Shown here: positions 57,851 through 64,000 of the stretch, piece by piece
Layout: every line of letters starts with the position of its first letter
How positions within the stretch are numbered: position 1 is the first letter of the stretch
Origin: Dermatemys mawii
Lineage: Eukaryota > Chordata > Testudines > Dermatemydidae
NCBI GenBank assembly: GCA_007922305.1
Contig: ML677348.1
Location: 17,437,442-17,501,441 of the forward strand
DNA length: 64,000 nucleotides
Direction: 5' to 3'
The notes under the pieces: generated by a model
What the model was told of the DNA's origin: nothing
The model's database searches: none
The model's input: only the letters and a program-made list of their open reading frames with translations
Program-made: the position numbers and the translations under genes

Positions 57851-58849
57851 ATCATTGGTCCTGATCCAGGGAAGATCTCCTCCACTCTCAAGTCCCAATC
57901 ACTTCTATGGACCTCGAAGGCACTCATCACCCTCCAGGATTAGGGCCATGCTTTCCAGTCTTTCCTCCACACTTCCCCTCCTGGAGCAGTCTCTAGAACA
58001 TAGCACAGTGATCTCAGATCTCCTCTTAGTACTGCCTTGTGCAAAGCAAAAAAAAAAAAAAAAAACCTTTCCAAGTTCCTGTAAGCCTGTAATCCAACTA
58101 GTCAGCTCAAAAAGTCCTTTGAAATGAAGCCAGCTCCTTATAGGGAATCTACTCATGTATTTTTTTTAATTCAGTTCAGTCTAACACAATGGAGTGGGAG
58201 GTGAGGTTCCCCCTCATCTGCAGTCCAAATGTATAAAATATGATCCATGTGCAGTATCCAAAACAGAAACGTTGCTATAAAAGTAATCTGATCAGAGTTT
58301 AAATGGATCAGATCTTCATTAAGGTTTTGCCTCAAAGGCTTTACAGGCTGCAAGCTTGAATCTAATTTTCAGTGTCAGCTGAAAAGGTGGGAAGGGAGGC
58401 TTAAGACTCTGGCACTGGGCTTTATTGATCTAGGGAAGCCAAGTTTTAACGCAGTAAATAGTTAAAACCATAAATACTTGAGTGCATGGTATATTGGCCT
58501 TCAGATACATGCATACAGCTCCCACTGACATCACTGGTTGCTGGGTAAAAGTATCTTAGGGCTGAGTTTGACCCTGAAAGCATCCTTAGCATTTTCCCCT
58601 TCCCTCCCCTCACCCCATGTCCAGCCACCACTGTGGTTCACTGCCAAGATTAGCACTTGAAATGCCTTTGAGGAAAAATCTGCAACAAGGATCCAATTAA
58701 CAAAGGGTTTGGCTCTTATACACATTAATCCTATTTTCCAAGCACCTCATCCCTGCTCCTGGCTCTCTAGTCCAACCCTGTTATGTTCTTCCCCTTCTTT
58801 TCTCTCAACCAAGGACAACTCTCTTTTCTTGTCTAATCCATCCATTTAT
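57851..58849. other. unannotated sequence with a poly(A) run
   Basis: A run of 17 or so A at about 58049-58066 is the main feature; no recognisable retroposon body precedes it. Confidence 0.4.
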
Positions 58850-59110
58850 TTATAGACATCTCTGCAGGGCTCCTCACCACAGTATGTGCCCACTTCACAA
58901 ACATTACAGCACCTAGGCTCACAACATCCCTGAGAGTTCAGATGACATTTACTATCCCCACTTCACAGATGTAAAACTGAGGGACAGAGAGATTAGGTGA
59001 CTTGCCCGAGGTCACACAAGAAATCTGTGGCAAAACTGGGAACAGAACTCAGTTTCCAGGTTCCCAGACTAGTGCCTTAACCCTCCCAGTCACCATCTAT
59101 CCCTCCCAAT
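58850..59110 (-). repeat. MIR-type SINE, minus strand
   Basis: 'ccccacttcacagatgtaaaa', 'ctgagggacagagagattagg' and 'tgacttgcccgaggtcacac' followed by 'gaacagaactcagtttccagg' are the reverse complement of the conserved MIR core and its neighbourhood. Confidence 0.7.
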
Positions 59111-59845
59111 TCTTTGATCTGACAGGCAGCAGCCAGCCCAATGAATACTGACAGACTTACTGAGACCTGAGACTGGACTTTGGATATCACTAATTGTTGT
59201 GGGGGGAGGCAACTGGCGGAGGGGTATTCATTTAACTCATCTGAATCTTAAATATTGTTCAGATCTGCTGGCTAATTGAATGAACTAAATACATATACTC
59301 CATGTAAACAGCTGGCTGCATTTCAAAGGCCTTGGCAAATTGCATTCATGGATCACACGTTACATCAGATGGTAAAACAAGCCTGTCACATCTTACTCCA
59401 GTTATTACATCAATTACAAGTTGTTCATGATACAAAACTGAATGTGGCTATGCCCATTGCTTTGATCATGTTAAGGCTCAGATTTCCTTCAAATTAAGGA
59501 GAAGAGAAAGTTTCCTTTTAATCATGAAAATGTCCCAGTTCCAAATCATGCCATTTAAACTGAACTATATTTATATCAGATGAGTGAGTGAAAAGGGTGA
59601 TTCACAGATGAGCTGGTTATAAAGATTCATGAGCCAATGTTCAGTCCGTAATCAGGGTCCAAGGTTCTAATTTAATTCCAGGTTCAGGAAAGCTCTTATG
59701 AGGCACTTACACCATGTGTATCATTAGTCTTAGTATCCTGGCATTCCTCAGATAAGATGGAGGCACTTGAAATATTTCTTCCAGGATCTTTTACCTGGAA
59801 CCTTCATTTTCAGTCTATAAAAGGGTATCTGTGAGGCACCACAGC

Positions 59846-59942
59846 CCAGGTCCTCAAAGGTATTTAGGTGCCTAACGTCCATTGAAAACAACAGAAATTA
59901 GTCATCCAACACCTTTAAGGCTCGGTGCCCAAATCCACAGGC
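59846..59942 (-). repeat. short amniote repeat, 'tatttaggtgcctaac' type
   Basis: 'ggtcctcaaaggtatttagg' and 'tgcctaacgtccattgaaaa' match, in inverse orientation, the block at 61736-61812. The family is common in bird and turtle DNA and partly palindromic around a 'ttgaaatcaa' centre. Confidence 0.55.
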
Positions 59943-59944
59943 CT

Positions 59945-60300
59945 TGGCTCAATTACTAACCAGCCAAACTGCAATGGGGCTGTTGTGGGGCAAGTGCGCC
60001 ACATCCCCTCCTGGGGTGGGCGGGGTAATTTCTTCCCCGCAGTCACGTCCTTATGACCAGCTTTTGTCTTGGGGTGATGAGGACTAATCGAAAAAGTCAA
60101 TACGACTGCTCTCCTCTCAAGGTTGTATAGCCAGGGTCAGCTACAGCAGCCTTGTATTCAGGTCAGCGAGGCCTAGCAGTCAGAGTCCAAATCACAGCCT
60201 CCAAACACAGGGCAGTGCGAACTAGTGGGCAGCATCAATATCATGGCCTCCAGACACAGGGCAGTGCAGACTAGCGGCCAGTACCCAGGGGGCTTAGTAG
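59945..60300. repeat. unclassified repeat with a ~49-bp tandem unit
   Basis: Near the right end, two units with 'cctccaaacacagggcagtg' and 'cctccagacacagggcagtg' begin at 60198 and 60247. The GC-richer left part (cacatcccctcctggggtgg) suggests a turtle LTR or internal repeat, but ends cannot be fixed. Confidence 0.4.
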
Positions 60301-61735
60301 AGACATACACGATTGACTATATAAAATCTCTTCCAAAAAATTGACTTCTATAAATTTGATATAATTTCGTACCATAGATGTACCCATAGTAACATAATCC
60401 ACCAGCACCAGTATACATTGACAGACAGAACTGCTTTTTTATTTTTTATTTTTTAATTTTTTTTAAGGGTCCTAAAATGGACCTAATGGTCCAGATCTAA
60501 GCCAATTCATTCAAACAGCACCCTAACCACAGGGAGTTAAAGAGTGTGGTTTGTTACTTGTCTGAATTATGTGACGTGGTAATCTGCAGGCACTGTCAAA
60601 CTAAACCATTTTTATTTACTTTAAAGCTAATTAATTCAAGAAGTCAGGCAATCAGATTAGTCCAATTGTCTTTGACCATTAATTTATAAATACAAAGTTC
60701 TGACCAGGATTTTGAATGTCCCAAAATATGAAGTGCTTCAAATAATTTGAGGTTCCTCACTGAGCCCTGTGCATGCTGGGACAGAACTTTTGGAGTAAAG
60801 GAAAAGTTGTGTTGTCACTTATATAAAAGGTGAAATTCATCCCAGCCTCACAGGATTAGAAGTTGGATTTATTTAAGTAGTGCATAGATCCCCTGACCCT
60901 CTGCTGAGGTGAATTTCTCCTAGAGTGCATACGTAATCCATAAATCTCAGTGACATACTTCAGTATGGTGTCCCAGGGCTTTGATTTAAGTAGATCCTAG
61001 TCTCTTGGGATACAAAACTACACCTTTCTCCTTTTTCGTACCTCAGACACAGGCTCAAACACAGAAGTCTTTTAATCAAGTTCTCCTCCTCATTACACGC
61101 TGCCTGAAATGATGCTGTGCCAGTGTAACACAGGAATACTTGGCCCACAGTATCTGAAAGCTTTGGGAATAAACTATTGTACTATTGTCTCAGTCCAACT
61201 TGATTATATTTTGACTAGCAGCCATTATATAAACAAATTATCTGAATACCCATCTCCCTTTTGTCCTGTAAGCAAATCTCTAGATTCCAATTTGACTCTC
61301 TCCACATAGCACATGTAAAAAATGACAGTTACATTCCTGATGATGTATACATATATAAAAAGAAGTTGTCCCTCAAATCAGATGTGTCTTTCTTATATGA
61401 AAGTTTACAGTACAAGAAGTAGCTGCTTCTGAGTTCGCTCATGGTCCTGTTTAGAGATGTTTTGAGATGTTGCCATAGTGTTAAATAATCCCATATCACA
61501 TGAAGTCCTAACATTTGGCAAGAACATACCCTTCCCTCTCCTAAAGTCACAGAAGTGCTTTTATGTTACTCATATGGCAGTTATTGGCAATAACAAGATT
61601 CAGGTTAATTTGGATATATTAAGATACAATCTAAACCTTCATATAAACTCTTCTTTGTAACGACCTGTTCATGGGTTGGCTATAAATGTCCCAATTACAG
61701 ATGACATCAGGTCTATTGCTGTACAATGCTTAAAC
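60301..61735. other. unannotated sequence with a T-rich run
   Basis: A TTTTTTATTTTTTAATTTTTT run lies at about 60435-60466. No gene recognised. Confidence 0.45.
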
Positions 61736-61812
61736 CCAGATCTTCAAAAGTTATTTAGGTACCTAAATCAATGGGAATTAGCTGTCTATATACCTTTGAG
61801 GATCTGGGCCTT
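61736..61812 (+). repeat. short amniote repeat, 'tatttaggtacctaaa' type
   Basis: 'gatcttcaaaagttatttag', 'gtacctaaatcaatgggaat' and 'ctttgaggatctgggcct' form an imperfect palindrome and match the copy at 59846 in inverse orientation. Confidence 0.6.
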
Positions 61813-62371
61813 AGAGCCTCCTGGGAGATGCAAAGCATCCTCAACTGGCAGGCAATGAATTGTGTCCATCTTTTCTCAAATATAATTCATCCTTAACAAA
61901 TATTTCACAAATTTTCACAAATTAAGAATGCATCCTTATTAAATGCTGATAGAGTCTCAGTGAGTTCTTCAGACACTGTTGGGATCCAGATGGTGCTGCG
62001 AAACAGATCAGACTTATATTTCATGTTGTTGCAGGCAAAGGACAAAAGAAAAGCTGCCAGAAAAGTCTGCTGAGTATGTGATTTAGATGGGCGCTCTATG
62101 CAACAATCACATCATTTCAGTGATGGTCAGGCCAGCGAAAAAAGGCTTATTCTGTGTATTTCCGTACTAACTCAGCTCTCAAATGGAACAATCATTTAAA
62201 GTAGTATGAGAGAAAGGTTGGATTTTCAATTGTCTGTATAATTTGCTATATTGTGGCCAGCTGCTGATTGTGTGTGGATTTTATAATGGGAGATGTAGGC
62301 CAGGAGGAACTGGTTATTCAATGCATTTTGGTCAATTCAATTTTCCATATCTCAGATTCCTGCCTGTAAAC
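61813..62371. other. unannotated sequence
   Basis: No gene or repeat recognised. Confidence 0.45.
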
Positions 62372-62819
62372 CCTGGTCTACGCTACAAAATTAGGTCAGC
62401 ATAAGCTATCTTGCATCAACCTATTTGTGCATGTGTCTACATTCAAATTTGTCTCCAGCAAACATAAGTGCCCCATTAAGGCAAGGCAGTAAAACCACCT
62501 CCCGCAACAGTATGGACCCATGGTTGACTTACTGAGGTCATCACAGTGTGAGAGTGTTCACACGCCATGACTGTGTTGACCCTAGCAGTCCTTTAGCAGC
62601 TGTCCCACAATGCCCCATTTCCTGTAATAGTGACAAAAATAATCATAATTTTAACTCCTCTGCCCAGGGGTTACCTAGACCAGAAGCCATCCCCATTTTA
62701 AAGCCCCCCACATAGTTTTGAAATGCCTTTTCTTGATTGTCCATTGTAGTGAGCACACCTCTAGCAGCTCTCCATTATTGCATGCAACTGCGCAGCTGAC
62801 TAAGCCAGCTACATGCTCC

Positions 62820-62900
62820 AGATACATCCCTGCCTGGAGTAGACAGAAGATACTGGATCTCCTGGGCCTGTGGCGGGGGTGGGGGGAGGAGGAGAAACTT
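62820..62900 (+). pseudogene. Harbinger Myb/SANT-like protein fragment
   Basis: The frame reads IPAWSRQKILDLLGLW, matching PAWSNSEVLDLIS in the element at 3910: conserved Trp, then Leu-Asp-Leu and a second Trp of the first Myb helix. After GLWRGWGEEEK the homology fades. Too short and eroded to encode a protein. Confidence 0.55.
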
Positions 62901-63326
62901 TTCAGTGTTGCCTGAATCTTGTGTGGTTATGGATTATTACTGATTTCCAATTAACTCGGATTTAAAGAGCTGGGGGAGTGTTGGATTCTCGTCCCAGATC
63001 TGGCACAACAGAATCAAAGTTATTAAGTTCAACATCTTCTTGGGAACCCTGGCATGGACAAAGGAGACCCGCTCACTGAGGGCCCAGCAGAGCTTCAACC
63101 ACTTTCATTAGCACAATTAGTAAAGTCAGAAAAACTCCAAACAACATAAAAAAATAACAAAAATGTAGAGTCGAGGTGATATCTTGTACCATTCCTCACA
63201 TATATGCTCAGACTCCTTGGGCACCTGGCAGTAAGAGACAGCATGCCTCCCCTGGCATGACAAATGAGTCCGATGGTCCAGATCTCTCTCCTATATGATG
63301 GTTTGGGCTTATTATAGGGCTTAGGG

Positions 63327-63430
63327 CAGGGGTGGGTAAACTTTTTGGCCCGAGGGCCACATCAGGGTTGCAAAATTATATGGAGGGCTGAAGAGGGAAG
63401 GTGATGCCGTCCCACATAGCCTGGCCCCGC
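63327..63430 (+). mobile_element. hAT-type fragment, CAGGGGTGGGTAAAC end
   Basis: It starts CAGGGGTGGGTAAACTTTTT followed by GGCCCGAGGGCCACATC, a widespread hAT end. The right end is missing. It lies inside the second Harbinger element and so is younger. Confidence 0.7.
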
Positions 63431-63479
63431 CCCCATCTGATCTTAGACTTAGTGTCTGGCTGTTGACAGTCATCTGAGA

Positions 63480-64000
63480 CCACTCCGTTTCCACCCTCTA
63501 CATCTCATGGCAGCTTTTCTCCCTTTGCCTCACAGATATTATGCAGGACACAGCAAGTAGCTATAACCATTGGGATATTTGTTTTCACTGAGAGCCAGTC
63601 TTGTGAATAAACAATGCCAATATCCCTTTAATCCACCAAAAGCACATTCAACTATCATTCTGCCCCTGCTGAGCCAATAGCTGAATCTTCGCTTGGAGCT
63701 GTGGAGGTGGCCAGTGTACAGCTCTATAGGCCAGGGGAGCAAAGGGTAGGCAGGGTCCCCCAAAATCCCTACTGGCATTTCAAATTCACCAATGTTAATC
63801 CAGGAAAGGACATACCTGCTTGTAGCTTTCAGAACAGTCCTGTGTTCTTAAAGATGTGAGCACCATGCACCTTCTCTGACCTGCCCACACTGATATCAAT
63901 GAAGTGTCCCCAGTCATCCACCACATCTGCATGACCATAAAAGAGTAGCCCTTTCTATTGATGTGCTCTGTGGCAAAGTGGTCTGGTGCCAAAATAGGGA
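63480..64000 (-). pseudogene. Harbinger DDE transposase fragment, frameshifted and truncated
   Basis: On the minus strand from the window edge: PILAPDHFATEHINRKGYSF (the stretch right after the first catalytic Asp, which lies outside the window), a frameshift near 63920, a second one before EFEMPVGILGDPAYPLLPW (second Asp) and GRMIVECAFGGLKGYWHCL (Glu), ending in stops near 63540. The pieces align one for one with the transposase at 6184 but differ at many positions, so this is a different, older family. Confidence 0.85.

Larger units (their letters stand above)
62372..64000. mobile_element. second, older PIF/Harbinger element, cut by the window edge
   Basis: The left end (GGTCTACGCTACAAAATTAGG, then 'ggtcagcataagctatcttg') resembles the terminal region of another turtle Harbinger family. 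A Myb-like fragment on the plus strand (62820-62900) and a transposase fragment on the minus strand (63480-64000) follow, the same order and orientation as in the element at 3384. It is more diverged, with frameshifts and a hAT fragment at 63327. The stretch 62900-63326 may be the rest of the Myb gene or another insertion. Confidence 0.75.

Overview
The window looks like gene-poor intergenic or intronic DNA from a sauropsid, most likely a turtle. This is inferred from the repeat set: CR1 LINEs with intact-looking 3' ends, many short hAT and Harbinger elements, a Penelope-like element with a GIY-YIG domain, MIR-type SINEs and LTR-like blocks. I found no exon of a single-copy host protein gene, no rRNA or tRNA gene and no CRISPR array. 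Nearly every coding signal belongs to a mobile element. Family names come from recognising motifs and consensus patterns by eye, not from a database search.

Layout. 1-3.4 kb: unique sequence, a truncated hAT copy and a 125-bp hAT MITE. 3.38-7.80 kb: an almost complete PIF/Harbinger element. It has inverted ends, a TGA target duplication, a two-exon Myb/SANT-like gene on the plus strand (one frameshift plus an internal tandem duplication) and a DDE transposase on the minus strand with a single in-frame TAG. The two genes converge on poly(A) signals near 6.05-6.09 kb. 8-16 kb: several hAT and Harbinger MITEs, some with 8-bp or 3-bp target duplications, including one hAT nested in another. 17.5-25 kb: a degenerate CR1 reverse transcriptase, two LTR-like blocks, a fold-back Penelope-derived palindrome interrupted by a hAT insertion, another CR1 and a MIR-like SINE. 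27.5-35.7 kb: two inverted, diverged copies of an approximately 0.8-kb sequence I cannot classify, with an RTE-like LINE remnant between them. 37.8-43.6 kb: a CR1 cluster with nested insertions (a MITE and a 1.04-kb probable solo LTR) and two places where CR1 copies abut 5' end to 5' end, one with a perfect 16-bp palindrome at the junction. 45.1-47.5 kb: a Penelope-like element (end of the reverse transcriptase plus GIY-YIG endonuclease) directly next to the broken remains of an uncharacterised, multi-copy metazoan protein family. 47.6-62.3 kb: mostly unannotated sequence with scattered MITEs, one CR1 and short amniote-type repeats. 62.4-64.0 kb: a second, older Harbinger element with the same Myb(+)/transposase(-) arrangement, cut by the window edge.

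How parts work together. In both Harbinger elements the Myb-like protein and the transposase form the usual two-protein system. In the first, clusters of AGCGCT palindromes near both ends are candidate binding sites. The short hAT and Harbinger MITEs carry no genes and must have been moved by proteins made elsewhere. Nesting gives relative ages: the CR1 at 37.8-39.8 kb is older than the LTR and MITE inside it, and the Penelope fold-back is older than the hAT copy inside it.
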